NCBI GenBank assembly: GCA_958496175.1
Contig: OY292276.1
Location: 32,198,449 to 32,262,448 of the forward strand
Origin: Sisyra terminalis
Taxonomy: Eukaryota > Arthropoda > Insecta > Neuroptera > Sisyridae
Length of the DNA: 64,000 nt
Reading direction: 5' to 3'
The notes beneath the pieces were generated by a model. The model had not been told where the DNA came from. It worked only from the letters and a program-made list of their open reading frames with translations, and searched no databases. The position numbers and the translations under genes were made by a program. Of this stretch, positions 46,586 through 59,970 are shown piece after piece. Each line of letters begins with the position of its first letter. Position 1 is the stretch's first letter.

Positions 46586-48445
46586 CAATACATGCTGTAA
46601 CATAGCGAAGGATTCTACTGCCCGGAACCGTTGTAATATTTACCACCCTCTCATCTATTCACATATGAAATTTTCAATAAAATTTCATTTTCTCCTTCCG
46701 TACCTATAGATATGTATGATGTATCAAAAAAATCATCGTAAATATACCAATAGAATGAAACATTCGTACTTTTACATATGAATTACTTTTGCATCCTTGG
46801 TACCATATGCAACAGTTACAAGATACATATACCTACATATACTGCCTTTGCTACAGTGTTGTCCAAGGCTTGTGATCCTTATCTACCCCCTCCCCCCAAC
46901 GCTACACTCCTGAATATATGAATAATTATGAAAAATAGTGGATTTAAAAGTGTAGACATATAGAAGTAGTGCTCTTCTATAACTTATTAATGAAGCTCTT
47001 AATCCTGCTTTGCGTGGTTGCACTTTTTTCCTTCAATTTATATACTTATCAAAGGTACTGTGATTTTTTTTAATTTGAAAAAATAGAGAAAAAACAACAA
47101 GATTTTCAAAATATGATTAAAATGATATATAATAAACAAATACGACGTACAATGTAAGTAACTCTAACATTATTATTCATTTAAACCATAATTCGTTCCA
47201 TAATTTTATCAACAAAATGGATCTTTTTTTTAAATCCTTTTAATTTAATAAATAATTTAAATACGTCTTTGAATGTTCTTTTTAATTTTGATAAATAAAA
47301 GTTTAATTTTATATTCTCAGAAATTAATTATCAAACTGAATCTAACTGCTTCCCACGTCTGTACCAGCAAAGCGCTAGAAAAATTATGTAGACAATATTT
47401 TTTATACCTTAATTTTTATACTTATTTAGTGTCGCGTTATAACAACTGAAATTTTAAGCTCGGCTCGTTATAATATTTGAACACTATACCTACCGCTAAG
47501 GTTATATAGCTAAAGTGAAACTGGTCATCAATTTATCAAAAGTACAATGAGTTCCATTTTTTTTTAAATCAGCGCTCTTTCCTGGCCGTCATTATAACTA
47601 TTCCAGTCGGTTCCATATGCCGACTTAGAGGTAGGAGAATATAATGGAAGGGGTACGAACACCCGTCATATTGAGGGGAAATGACAATTTAATTTTAACA
47701 TGAAGCTTATAGAGTACATTTACTCTAGTCAGATAGGTTGTTTTCCAATTACCGCACAAAAGTGCATAATGCTCAGCATTGAATGTTCCAACGGCCGCAC
47801 CGCATCGCACAAATGAGCATTCGAAATAGCTGTGCTCTCGGGTGCGATGCGCAAATATAACCAACAAAATGACAGAAAAATTTACGGTTTATTTCAAAAA
47901 TTAAGAATTAATTAAAATAGTTGACGATAACGCAATTTTATTATTTGAAATTCCATTCAACGATGTCAAAATTTTTCAAACTGAGTTTTTCTCCAACTAA
48001 ACCAAATCTCATGCAATCTACCGTCGCATTTAGGAATTAATTTGTTCCACTTGCACTATGTCGCACTAAGCACTGGTAATTGGAAAACAACCATAATCTC
48101 TAATGGGACCTACCGATTTCGGAATAGTGTCCTTGATCATTTGTTGACCAATTTAATTAAAATAATATATATTTTTTTTATAAAATTAGCTACTATGTAT
48201 TCTAAGCATTTATCTCTGATACTGTTCCAGTGATTTTAAAGGGAAAATTAATTAATATTGTTGGGAAAAGTAACAATCATTTTAAAAATGTATTCTCTTC
48301 AAAGCATATCGTTTCTGTTGTTAATGCATAGATAATGTTACAATTTGATAATTAAATTAGTCTTGACTCAATACAATTGTTATCATTAAAATATTTTTAG
48401 TTTCCTATCGTAAGCCATCGAATCCTAAATTCTATATGAATAGTG

Positions 48446-48449
<4 letters not shown>
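46586..48449. other. Non-coding stretch with a diverged inverted pair
   Basis: 'ggttgttttccaattacc' at about 47738-47755 is the reverse complement of 48074-48091, with weaker similarity on each side ('gcattatgcac'/'gcactatgtcgcac'). No gene was recognised. Confidence 0.4.

Positions 48450-48509
<60 letters not shown>
48450..48509. repeat. (AT)n microsatellite
   Basis: About 60 bp of uninterrupted AT dinucleotides. Confidence 0.97.
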
Positions 48510-48512
<3 letters not shown>

Positions 48513-51242
48513 AATACATATACTACATGTATAATAAATAAAATAGCATAGATCAAAACAATAGTTTTTAACTTCAATAAGCATTAACAAACATATAGAG
48601 AAACGTTGAACTTCATACATTTAAAAATTTGGCAATTTTTTCTTTATTACTTACAATGGTAACTAAAAATGTAAGGCATATAATATTCCAACTCGAATCA
48701 ATAAAAAATATTTTTTTCATATATATTAAAAATATCATATAAGTACTTTAAGATAGTTAATTTGATCCTGTTTTCCTTTAGCCAGTCTTGGCTGTTGATA
48801 TGCGGTCGCATAATTAGTACATTAAAAAATAATCGTCTAAAAAAGACCTTCGTCCGTCCGGTGAACTAATTATTATATAGAATATGTGAGAAAAATGTAA
48901 ACGTATCAGTAAAGTCGTTCTCTAGTTACAGTGATTATCGACTTTGAAAACATGATTTCGAGAAAAACGGGTTTAAAGTTTTGAGTTTTATGTATTAGAT
49001 ATGACTCCATTTAAAGTTATTTATCTCCATATATAATAGTCTGATTTGTCTAAAATTTTCATATAATACTTTTGAGATGTTTCACTTTTGGAAAATGCAA
49101 AAAAAAATCAAAACTATAACCGGGTCTGCTTCTTTATTGACTAATAATTAAATTTTGATTAAAACACCATGTTTACTGCAGAAATACCAATATTAACTCC
49201 TATTTTTTCTTAACAAAGTATCCAGATAAATAGAAAAAATCAGACAACTAACTATCAAAAAAATAAAACTTCAAAAAAATACAAATTAATTGAAGGTTTT
49301 ATTTACTTAAACGAAAATTAAATTATTTCTCATTTCTGTGAACAGAATAAAAGAACTAAATCAAATTACATAATATTTATTTACTAAATAGGTTCAGTAA
49401 AATATCAGTCTTTCAAAGTTCAATATTTACTGGGAAATTACACATTAGCAAAGTAAGCAAAAGGTACGTTTTTTCCTGCTTAAATGAATCATTCGTTTGA
49501 TTTGTAATTAATACTATGTATCGATCTGACGAGGTTTTAAAATTAAATTTTTATATTAACTTTAATAAAGAACGATAAAGAATCTAATTAATGTCAAAGA
49601 ATATTACTTTGGTCAGTAGTTATAAAAATTAGATTTTTCTTTCAATAATTCGTTTGCTTTAAATTGAATAAATCGGTAAGATTAAATTAATATTGCGGAT
49701 AACTTTCCGCAATCAAATGTATTTCATTTACAGATAATGACTGTAAAGCTTTTATTAATTAAAAACAAAACGGAGATTATTTCCTAAAATATTCAATTAA
49801 TAATGAAAAAGATGTAAAAATGATATACAAAAATTAAATAATATCTTACCATTTTCCTTATTTACCGAGACTTGCCAGAATTGGTCGATAAAAAACTCAA
49901 TGGAATTTATTGACACTTCTTTTCTTATTTAACGAAAATTTCACAAGTATTGAATATCTCAATTTATTATATCGTAGAGACGTTGATGATTGGCTAATAC
50001 TAATTTCGCCCGTAGCGTAAATAAAAATGATTGAAATCCCCGTTTTTTCTACCCTCTTCTGATACAAATAAATAATCCCATCACGAACGATTCGGTAATC
50101 CATTTAATTTTCTTTATTTGCAAAAATTGTTCGCCAAATTTTCAATACCCAACAGAACAAGGGCTGAAATTAAACTTGTTTATTTTTCGTTATAAATCAA
50201 ACACGATCGACAATAATTATTTGGGAATATTTAGTCTTTTTCCAAAACAAGAATTCGTACAATTGATTTTTTTGTAATTAAGTTACAATTTCAATAGTTT
50301 TGGCGAAAATGGTAAATAAAAGAAAAATCGTTTTGAAACTCCGGTTGCCTTTTGTATGATGATGTATACCTAAACCTTCTACTTTTAAACAAATTGAATA
50401 AAATGAAAATCAGCGATAAATGAAAAATATGGCAAATTTCAAAATCGTAACATTTCTCTTTTTGTCTCTGCTGTTTTTTTTTTCCATTTCCCAGTAAAAC
50501 TTCGCTTGCACCCGTTGTTTAATTAGATATTTCAATCTAAAAAATCGTTACATGCAAACATGTGTTTTTTTTTTTAAAACAAACATAGTTCTCAATAATA
50601 AATAATTCCTATGTCAAACATGCACTCGGCAAATGATAAGCAAATCGCACTTGCAAAGCTTTTCACAAAAAGTATTCCACGTATCTGCATTTCAAAAATA
50701 TTAAACCTCACTCAATGAACTCAATAATGGAAACATAGATGTTTTAATTATCTGTATTGAGAATATAGAATTATATAGTTCGTACAGTTTATTCCAGTTT
50801 GAATAGTTTCTTTAAGTCTAAGGTGATTAAATTTAAATTATTTATTTCAATTATGTGTAATAGTTACCCACTAAATATATACAAAACAAACAATTTTCAA
50901 AAATTTATGCATTTTTTTTTTTGAAAATCATAAATTTGCCTTTTATAGTATAAAAATTAATAGTCCTTTGAAATTAATTGAACAGATATGCACACTTTTT
51001 GGTAAGATTTAAAGAAAATTATTTCGTTTAGTAGACCTCTAGCAAACAACAATCTTCTCTTTTATGTAGCTTATAAAACGAATCACGATCTATAGTCTGA
51101 AACAATATCAAGGAACAAAAATAGATTATTGATTTTTAATTTGTTAATTACCTATAATGAATTTATTATTACTAAGACGATTAATAGTTTATGAATAAAA
51201 ACAAATAGAGCACAGCTTATATTATAGTACAATCAACTAGAC
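48510..51242. other. Non-coding stretch
   Basis: About 2.7 kb of AT-rich DNA. The frame at 49897-50103 (minus) has no motif. Nothing is shared with other parts of the window. Confidence 0.45.
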
Positions 51243-51330
51243 CAGTGGTTCTTAACCTGGGTTCAACCGAACTCCAATAGTTCGGTGAGTCAGTCTTGCG
51301 GGTTAGACGGGTTCTTAAGGATTTGTTCTT
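51243..51330 (+). mobile_element. hAT-type transposon 5' terminus
   Basis: Begins 'cagtggttcttaacctgggt', the terminal sequence typical of one large hAT group (C-A-G-T-G-G-T-T-C-T-Y-A-A-C-C). It continues with 'tcaaccgaac' and 'gttcggtgagtcagtctt', as in widespread non-autonomous hAT elements. No matching right terminus (ggttaagaaccactg) was found downstream, so the copy is truncated or its 3' end is decayed. The frame at 51362-51562 (minus) is not recognisable. Confidence 0.6.
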
Positions 51331-51857
51331 TGTTTTTAATAGTTTTGTTCATTTTGTGCACTTATGTATTAATATATGATATGAATTTGAAAAAATATTC
51401 ATTAAATATACGATAAGTCATAATGATAAAAGAAATTAAAAATGCTCTTCCAGAGCTAAAGCCAAACGCCAAATCGTGTATGGCGAACTCGAGACTATCC
51501 AATATGGTTTTATTATATAGTTTAAATTCAGATATTTTAATAATAAATGTATAGTTACACAATGATTATACTTGATTATGGAGGAACTGGAGAAACAAAT
51601 TTCAATTTTGCGGTAATGTTGTACATTGCAGGAGGGTAATAGTTTTGGAAAAAAGGTTCATTCGGGAATCGAGACTGTGAGATGAGATTATTACTAATAT
51701 TCAAAAATCTTGACCCTTAATTTCTGATATTTTGATGCTAGTATTTTTGAAAACTTGGACTTTTATAAGTCATAATTCAACTTATGACCGACTGTTGAAC
51801 TTGATGATGTTCTTTATTTATGTATAGATGCTGTTTGATTTACGAATTATTTGGTTC

Positions 51858-51877
51858 ACGGTAGGTATACCTACCGT
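51858..51877. repeat. Perfect 20-bp palindrome
   Basis: 'acggtaggtatacctaccgt' is its own reverse complement, and the half 'gtaggtatac' repeats once more right after it. Confidence 0.95.
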
Positions 51878-52084
51878 AGGTATACGCAATAGACCATACT
51901 CTTTTTAGATATTTATAAATATTTTTTGAAAATTAATTGATCAATACATACAACTATTTTATTCTAAGCGACAGTTTATTAAATGTGTCTTTTTAAAGTC
52001 GACAAAATAGTGTTTTTAAATATGATTATGTTTTTCGTAAAATAAATAAGAAATTTAGAATTTTTTATATACCACTAAAAATAG

Positions 52085-52149
52085 CAAATCTTAAAAGAAA
52101 ATATAACCAACATCTACGCTACGCAGACGAAGTCACGAGCATCAGCTAG
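52085..52149 (+). mobile_element. Helitron-like 3' terminus
   Basis: 'acgcagacgaagtcacgagc' forms a short hairpin (gac-gaa-gtc with flanking partial pairs) 8 bp before CTAG followed by T (52146-52150). Helitrons end in a hairpin and CTRR and insert between A and T. Insect elements with a gcgaagccgcggg-type hairpin and a gctagt end are common. The 5' end (TC) could not be placed. The call is for the end only. Confidence 0.5.
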
Positions 52150-52396
52150 TATTTTTATAAAATTCAAGGAAGGAAGACTAATTTAACAAATATAGTTGCA
52201 ACTGGACAGGATTGCAATAAATATTTAACATTAAAACTTTGTAAATGTTTTTTAAATGTTCAAATTTACGTGCTTATAAAATAAACATTTTCCTCAACTA
52301 TGAAATTATGAAAGTAATTGTTTTGCTTATTTAGATTCTTTATTTTTGAAATAACAAATCAATTTTTAAAAAATCTCTTACTTATTATAATATTTA

Positions 52397-52560
52397 GCTT
52401 TCTTGTAGCCAAGAAGTCAATGTGGCCGCTCCAACACTAGTAAGTATAGAGTTCAAATCTCGTATCAAGTAAATTTTTCATATTTCTCAATGTATGAATT
52501 TTTATTAACCCTAGAGTCGCTAAAGAACTTGGTAGTTATAAGGCGGCGGTAGTTAGTTAA
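52397..52560 (+). repeat. SINE family S, copy 7
   Basis: The head is diverged ('gtagccaagaagtcaatgtgg'), B box 'gagttcaaatc'. The body is well kept: 'ctcgtatcaagtaaattttt', 'taaccctagagtcgctaaag', 'ggcggcggtag', then an A-run. Confidence 0.8.
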
Positions 52561-55499
52561 AAAAAATATGTTTATTAGGTAGTAATTTCTTGTTTTTTTT
52601 TTTTTTTGGAGAAAATAAATGTCTATTTTCTTATTCAATATATCAATATCTCTTTGAACTGTTGTCCATTCTAATTCAAAATTTTCAGACATCTTTCTGG
52701 TAGTCCCATAATTTCACATAAATAAAATTTTTCTTCTTCAATAGCAAAAAAATGATCCAAGTGATTTTTAACCTTCCAACTTCATGCAACGGCTTTGCCG
52801 AAATCTTCATACAAGTTTGGTAATTCACCAAAAGTTTTTGCAACTTTATGGAAATGTAATGTCTCACATTCTATATTTTTAGGATTAGCACCTTTGAATT
52901 ATTATAGGTTTCGGTCTCTACTAAATTGTATGTGCGGCAAAATCCAATGAAGAGGTCAATAATCACCTGGATCAATTTTTTGTCATCAAAGAACAAAAAT
53001 TTTACAAGCGTGAAAATATGCTACTATCAGAAAAACGAGAGGAGGTATTGAACTAGATGGGACTAAATATAATCCTATAAAATATTTTTACACTTTAAAA
53101 AAATAATCATAATTTAAATTTTTTAGTTCATATTTAACAATGTATGACGTAAACAATTGTAAATATAATTTTAATCAATTACTAACATGTACAATTTGAA
53201 ATTGGTTTTCCTTTAAACGAAATAGAATAGAAGTTTTAGATAAAAAAATATTTTCTTATTGTAACTTTAAATTGTAAATCAATAAAATGTGTGCCAATCT
53301 TTAATATTTTTTTATATTTTTAAATGGAAACCATTGTGATAAGAAATATTGTTAAATAAATCAAAATCTATAATACAGAAGTGCATCAATGATTGGGATA
53401 ACATTTTTCTATCTGCTGATACATGACAAATCCAATATCGATAAAATAATACTACATTTATTTTCATAAGCCAGATAGATAAATAAACAAAAATGTAAAA
53501 AATATAACGAGAATCCGATACAATTTGATTTCATTCTACCCCGTGGACCCAAACCCTCATTTATCGGTATAAACCTAAAATATACGAGTGTAAGAGGTGA
53601 ATAGAAATCTACCTTCATTCCTTTTTATTATTGATGGCGTTATGAAACGAGCAAAAGCCGTGCATCCGCAAACAGACTCATAAATAAATCCACCCCGTGG
53701 TTAAAAAAAAGTAGAGAACGAAACATGTTTTCCTCTTTCTCAATGCCAGGCCTCAAAATGGGATCGCACGCTTAGTAATGTGTGCCCGTGTGTTTCCCGG
53801 GGAATGCGTTGACCCTTAATATTTTCTGGATTAGACACAATGTTAACAATAGACTTAACCGGATATACCTGATTCTGATTGTTGGTCGTCCTATTCTTTG
53901 TCATTTTCAGCCATTATTGTTGTTTTCTTTTAACTAATTTGTATCGGCATTCATCCCCCTCATTCCATTAAATTTATTTGTTTTTTTTTTTTTTGGAAAC
54001 AACAAAAGTTTGGTTTGAATACATTTTTATTGAAGCTTTTTGACAATAAATTGCCGTGTTCATATCCGAAAAAAATTCCTCTTTTTCTATGGTTTCCCTG
54101 TTATCAACTCAAATATAATTTAAAATAAACACAACGACTGTAATACAGCTCATTTTACAAGAAGATTAGTCGCCAATTTTCTACTTTGTTGCGTCTCTGA
54201 AAAAGCTCATTCACAACACTTGGTACAGATTGAAATATTTTAATAGGGCATGTACTCATCTTAGCGCTTATGTGAACAAGTGACACAAATAAAAAAATTA
54301 AAAAAACACTGGTAGTTTTTCTCTTTAAACTTTTCCATTTGCTCATTTCATGCGACCATTTCCATAAAACTAAGTCTTAAATTCTCTAAAACCATTTCAA
54401 ATTTTAATGCGTGACAGTTTTACAAATCGCCGAATTTATCTTATTATTTATTATCTTTGTTTGACCCATGACCTTAACCCATAAAAAGCAAGGGTTTAAA
54501 TTTCAATCCGCCCTTATTTAAACAAGTGTGACTAACAATTAGGGTGTCAGATCTATTGAATTGTTCCCTTTAACTGTTTCATTGGCTCTATATAATAAAA
54601 TTCAATCTCCAGATAGACCACCCATAATTTCAATTGGCGTTTGTCTAATTTCTTTATAGTTTGAATTGTCCAAACAAAAGTCCAATTTTGTTTAAAAAAA
54701 TATTTATTTTCAAAACTACCAAAGCAAGTAAATACATGAACTATATTTACTTTTATTTCTCTCTATGTAGATTCTAATAATTTTCGATCAAAAAGGATTA
54801 AATTCTTTAAGAAAAATACCATCAAAGTACTCACTGTTCAGTTTAAATTGTTTCTCAAAATTAGAAAAATAAATTGAAATGAAAACATTCTAACAAAAAA
54901 TTTCTTTTCAATAGACACATAGATAAGTGAAAAAACAATATTACGGGATTATAATAAGAGGAAAAGAAAATACAAACGCAATGGATGTTATTAAAAAATT
55001 CTTTACTGTTGCTCTTTGCAACTTGTATTTAAAAAAGCGAGAAGAATTTGAATTATATATTTTAATAAAGAAATTCCTACTTTTCTTTATACGTATTTTT
55101 TTGTTCATGCTATTAAAAAGATCAAATCAAAGCACTAAAGTTAAGATGATACCTTTATGAAGAAAATTAAATTTTATTGACAGAAATAAGTCGAAACAAA
55201 ATAAAAAGCTCGAGAGAACAGGTTGTAAAAATCCCGTATATAACCTACCATATATTGTATCATCATATGTGTTTCAAACATGAAATATACATGCAAACAT
55301 ACATTTAGAGATACACATATATGCAATGGAAACATTGCTTTGCTTTCCATATGCATACATTTTCATTATTCCAGGAAGTTTATTTACTGTCAATTTTTTT
55401 TTAAAAAAAGCATTTCTTCATTCAAAAAATAATATTCATATTCAAAAAGGAATTATAAAATTTAATGTATTATACAAACAAAATAAGATTTTTTTTAAT
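52561..55499. other. Non-coding stretch with one unique G+C-richer section
   Basis: 53640-53900 has higher G+C and no repeat match, including 'gtgtttcccggggaatgcgt', so it is a candidate conserved non-coding element. Short frames on both strands (52465-52867, 53409-53618, 54155-54346, 54927-55160) carry no motif. Confidence 0.4.
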
Positions 55500-55655
55500 T
55501 ATTATTTACCGTCGTTTTATAACTACTATGATCTTTAGCGACTCTAGGGTTAATAAAAATTCGTAATCGAGAAATATCGAAGATTTGCTCAATATGAGGA
55601 TCGAACCTAAAACCTACCAGTTTTGGAGTGGTCACCTAGACCAATCGGCCATGAT
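55500..55655 (-). repeat. SINE family S, copy 8
   Basis: On the minus strand: 'catggccgattggtctaggtg', 'accactccaaaactggtagg', 'aggttcgatcc', 'taaccctagagtcgctaaag', 'gacggtaaataa', then 'taattaaaaaaa'. Full-length. Confidence 0.88.
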
Positions 55656-58600
55656 GCAACGATCCAAATTCTCCAAGCTCACTTAAACAATAACGAAATG
55701 GGGCGGCAAATGGGGCAACATATTAAATGGAAAAAAACAGTTAAAGTCAGTTCAACATTTCAAAAAATTTGCTTATCATTGTTCAGATAACTAAAATTAA
55801 TTGAAAAAACTTTAAAATTTCGTTGTTTGAATTTAAAAATGCATAATTTTTTATGAGTTTCAACTTCAATAAACATTGTAAAAGTACAGTCTTTGAATTT
55901 TCGTTAAAAAAAATCATTATAAAAGCTTCAGTTGCTTTTGGGAAATTAAAAAAATTGAAAAAAAAATTGAAAAACACAAATAAAATGTACGAATGAAAGT
56001 TAGCCACAAAATATCATTTAAAAGAACTATAACAATCCTATTTTGGGGTAAAATATTGAAGGCATTCAAAATCCTCCCTAATATAAGTTACATTTAAGAT
56101 TTTCAGTATTTCTAATTTGAAATACCTAGTGCCTTAACCGAATCATAAAATCGTGAAACCCTGTTAAACTGAATACTATAATTTCTTTAGAAATATATTA
56201 GGGTACGTTACAATATGCTAGCTAAAACGTTAACTACTTTTAATAACTTAATTTGCTAATTCAATGTACATTGTTTAGTACCTCAAATTAAGTTTTAATT
56301 ATTTATCCTCGAAACAAAAAGAATAAAGCCATTTTTAAATTTATTGAAAAAAGAGACTTATTAAAAGTACAGCACTATTATTTTTCACAGAAATTTCGGT
56401 GAATATTTCCTTGAAGAAATCTTGAATCGATACAGTACCCAGCTCATTTTAAATATTAAATATATAACACTTAGTTTTAATACTTTGGAAGTTACTTCGG
56501 CTTTATTAAAATTAAATCTCGTAAAATATTAAACTTCTTATACAAGTACTACGTTTAGCAGGATTTATAAATATGTTGATAAATTCGATTCAAATGGAAA
56601 TATTTTTGAAAAATTCCAAAGTATGGGTCATATATATTGTCAAAAATTTAAAATTTATCGTTTCTTATACCTACAGAAAAAATTATATTATTTTTTTCAT
56701 CCGTTTATTTTGTCAACAATAAATGGATAATGAACTATTAAAAACGAACAAAATATTCAATTTTAAAATTGGTTATTTCTTACTTGTCAAAAAGTAATAA
56801 AACTATTATTATTCCTAAATTAAAAGATTTCTTAAAAAATATTTTCCATTGGTTATTAATTTAGCAATTACGTAAAAATGTCTATTAATATTTAAAAAAA
56901 ATAGCCACCAATGATGATGGATAATGGTTCAATGAACGTTTCAGAATATAGTTTATCTATATTGTTTAACATTGAAACTAGAATATCTTTGTAATCTACT
57001 TGTAAGCTTAACTTTAAGCTCCGTAATCCATACTAAACAGTGATGTATCATGTATTTCTTATTTAACGGTTGATTAAAAAGAAAAAAACACATAACAAAA
57101 ATCAACAGTTAGATCTAAAAATTTTATAACATAACTAAAACTTTTTGTACAAAAATATCTAAAAATATATTTTAAATATTTCATGTTTGAATAAAAAATC
57201 AATTTTCAAGTCTACTGAAAAAGAAATATAAAAAAATTTATAACAAAGTGATAATATTAAAATTTCAAAACATTATTTAAAAAATGGAGTATACTTCTCT
57301 GTATTCAAATTTTTTATTTAGTTATAAAAATCTAATAGACTTTTTTTTCTTATCTGAAAACATTTACATAGTTTAAATATTTTGAATGGGAATTTTTATC
57401 ATAACCCTAAGTTAACGGGGGAAATTTGAAAATGGATTCGATATCATTACCAGCCATTGTAATATATGAATGTTTGCCCCTGCATGTTAAGATAGGAATC
57501 TTCATAAGGAAATCTATGGGTCAGGGGTGAAATGGGAATTGTCTGCATGTCTTACTTAAGTTTGTGTAAAAGCAAACGTTCTCTATTTACCCCACGCAAC
57601 ATTTCCTTCAATACCGATACGATTGGCCAAATCCCTATGGAGTTTACAAAACAGAAAAATATCAGTTATGCGCGACAAAGCAGACGTTTTTCAGTGTTAT
57701 CCGTATAAAGAAATGAAAGCAGCATAGCAGCCTATTCAACAACTATGCAGAAAAAAAAAACAAATTTCACATTCGGCATCGCCAGTTTATCCCTAACGAC
57801 TTACACCCTATTTGCCATCAATGTGATCGAAAAATAAAATTTAAACACATATAACATATTTTTGACGAGATGTCTACAGGGAAATGACACGGTTACCGAT
57901 TTTACCCTTGGGTTGTTACGATTTTTCACTTCTCCATATATTCACAGACAAATATACAATCTCGATGAATTTTATTTATGATTATTTCATCGTATTGGCT
58001 TTGTAAAGCATCTATCGTCAATTTTTAAGCTCGACAAAGCTCCTATACAAATCATTACTTTCTTGCTTTTTTCAAATAATTAGTTCAATTTCATGGAGTA
58101 TTTTTTTTATCGAACGTTAAAGTGTGTAACCTCATTTTTCTTTATTTAAAAAAAAATCTAGAACAAATTTTTTTATCATTTTTTCTCATTGTGTATTCAT
58201 CAATCAAGCGACGCGAAGTTGGGCCACGCTACGTGTATCTTAGAGACAATACGGCCGGGGGAGCAAATTGAAACGAGGTGGATATAAGAAATATTTCTGA
58301 TACAAAAGGAAGTCATTTCGCTAAAGTTTTCAAGTGGAACAAAATACGAGTTTATTTCAAATGTGTTTCTGTACGCTAAAATATTGAATCATAATCGAAA
58401 AACCCCAGTAAACTAGATCTGGAGATTTACCGCATTTATTTAAAAAAAGAGAAAAGAGAAGTAGCAATAGCGTATCCTTAAGGTTGTAATACGATTTGGT
58501 AGTGAGATATTTTTTATAATGCCACCTATAAATTTCACTAATACATTATTGCTAACTGCTCTGTCTACTGGAATTTTCAATAGAATTTCCGATAGCATTT

Positions 58601-59123
58601 TTCGTGTGTTAAATGTATAATGTTAATGCGTTTAAAGAAAACCTAAAATTCCCAACTCAATACCTTATCATTCCAGCTTCAGACCATTAAAACGTTAGAC
58701 GAAAACAAATGGCACTTAAAATAAAAATGAAAACATAATAAAAATCAAAAAATGATTTATGTGAACTTCCACTAACAATAATCTTTTTTGAAATTAATCA
58801 AAGGGTTTATCGTAATACTAAATAACCTTTACAAATCTTCTGATTAAAATCATAAAAAAATCCGACCAAAAAGAAAAGCAGGAAATTTCATTATCTGAAA
58901 TCAAACTTCTTTCTAAAAATTTGAAGGATGAGGCTATCTCTTTACAGTTTACAGTTTTATAACCAAATGGCAAAAATAAGACCTTTATGAATTTGCCCAA
59001 TATGTGGAACAAACTTTGTATCTACTGTATATATTCTTTGTTCTATTAGTGGCCCTCTATCAAGGTTACGTTAGTCAGGTATCCTGATTTCAAATTCAGA
59101 ATGAGCAAAGATTTTTTTTTTGC
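55656..59123. other. Non-coding stretch with G+C-richer sections
   Basis: About 3.5 kb. 57410-57620 and 58195-58300 are unique and richer in G+C (for example 'acaatacggccgggggagca'), and may be conserved elements. Frames at 55783-56007 and 58818-59012 show no motif. Confidence 0.4.
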
Positions 59124-59285
59124 AAAACTGGTGACCGAGTGATCAAGGTGGCCGCTCCAAAACTGGTAAGTGTTGGATTCAAATTTCGTATCGAGTAAAT
59201 TTTCGATATTTCTCGATTTACGGAGTTTTTTTAACCTTAGAGTAAACTATAGATTAACCTAGTTATAAAGCGACTATAATTAACA
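59124..59285 (+). repeat. SINE family S, copy 9
   Basis: 'aactggtgaccgagtgatca', 'ggccgctccaaaactggtaa', B box 'ggattcaaatt', 'tcgtatcgagtaaattttcg', 'ttctcgatttacggagt', and the end 'ttataaagcgactataatta'. Confidence 0.88.
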
Positions 59286-59429
59286 ATAAAAAATATAAAA
59301 TTTTGGTTAACGTAATTAGGAAGAATCATAAAATCTGCAAGACCTGAGATATGAAAGTAACGATAAAAAAAATTTAAAAAAAATCACGTTTTGATTATCC
59401 AAATATGAATGGATTATTCATTTGAATGG

Positions 59430-59970
59430 ACCCTTTTGGATATTCACCAGATCCTCTTTGGGTTTCGATAGGGAAACCTACATACCCAACAAGGAAATCC
59501 TTTTTAGCATTCAATAAAAGCTCAACTGGAAAATCCTAATTGAAAAAAACGATAAACTATTTCTTGTTTTTCCCAATTGAGTTTTATGGGAAACCTAAGT
59601 GGGCCAACCTAACGTGAAAATAGTTGCTGGATAGTTTAATTTTCATTTAAGATAACATTTAGTCCGTTCGTGATACATTTTTTAAAATAATTGAGTTCCT
59701 TATACTAATTATTATTAACTGAAAATAAATAAAAGTAAAGTAGTCCTAACTAGTTTTATTTTAGTTTTTATTATTGTCGTTTCATTTCAAAGATTTCTCA
59801 GTAAGATCTGAAAATTGCATATTAGAGATCAGGTTAGGATCATTTAATTGGAATCTCCGTGGGATTTCCCTACTGAAGTATTCCTGGGATTACCTAATTA
59901 AGACCGGACAAGGATTTGCGTTACCCGACAAGGGAGTCCGATAGAGTTTACTCGAAACTTTCTAGTCAGG
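59430..59970 (+). repeat. Dispersed repeat R-G, copy 2
   Basis: Rich in phrases of the form gggttt/gggattt/gggaaacc. 'tttcccaattgagttttatg' with 'aacctaagtggg' and 'aacgtgaaaat' matches 63715-63845 ('tttcccgattgggtttggta', 'ggtccaagtagg', 'atcgtgaaaat'). Boundaries are uncertain. Confidence 0.5.

Noticed and set aside
45874..46709. Two frames on opposite strands sharing LRTNCIRVNNTY
   Set aside because: The similarity comes from the inverted arms of foldback F7, not from duplicated genes.
48432..48620. 62-codon frame with a YIYIYI run
   Set aside because: It translates the (AT)n microsatellite at 48450-48509.
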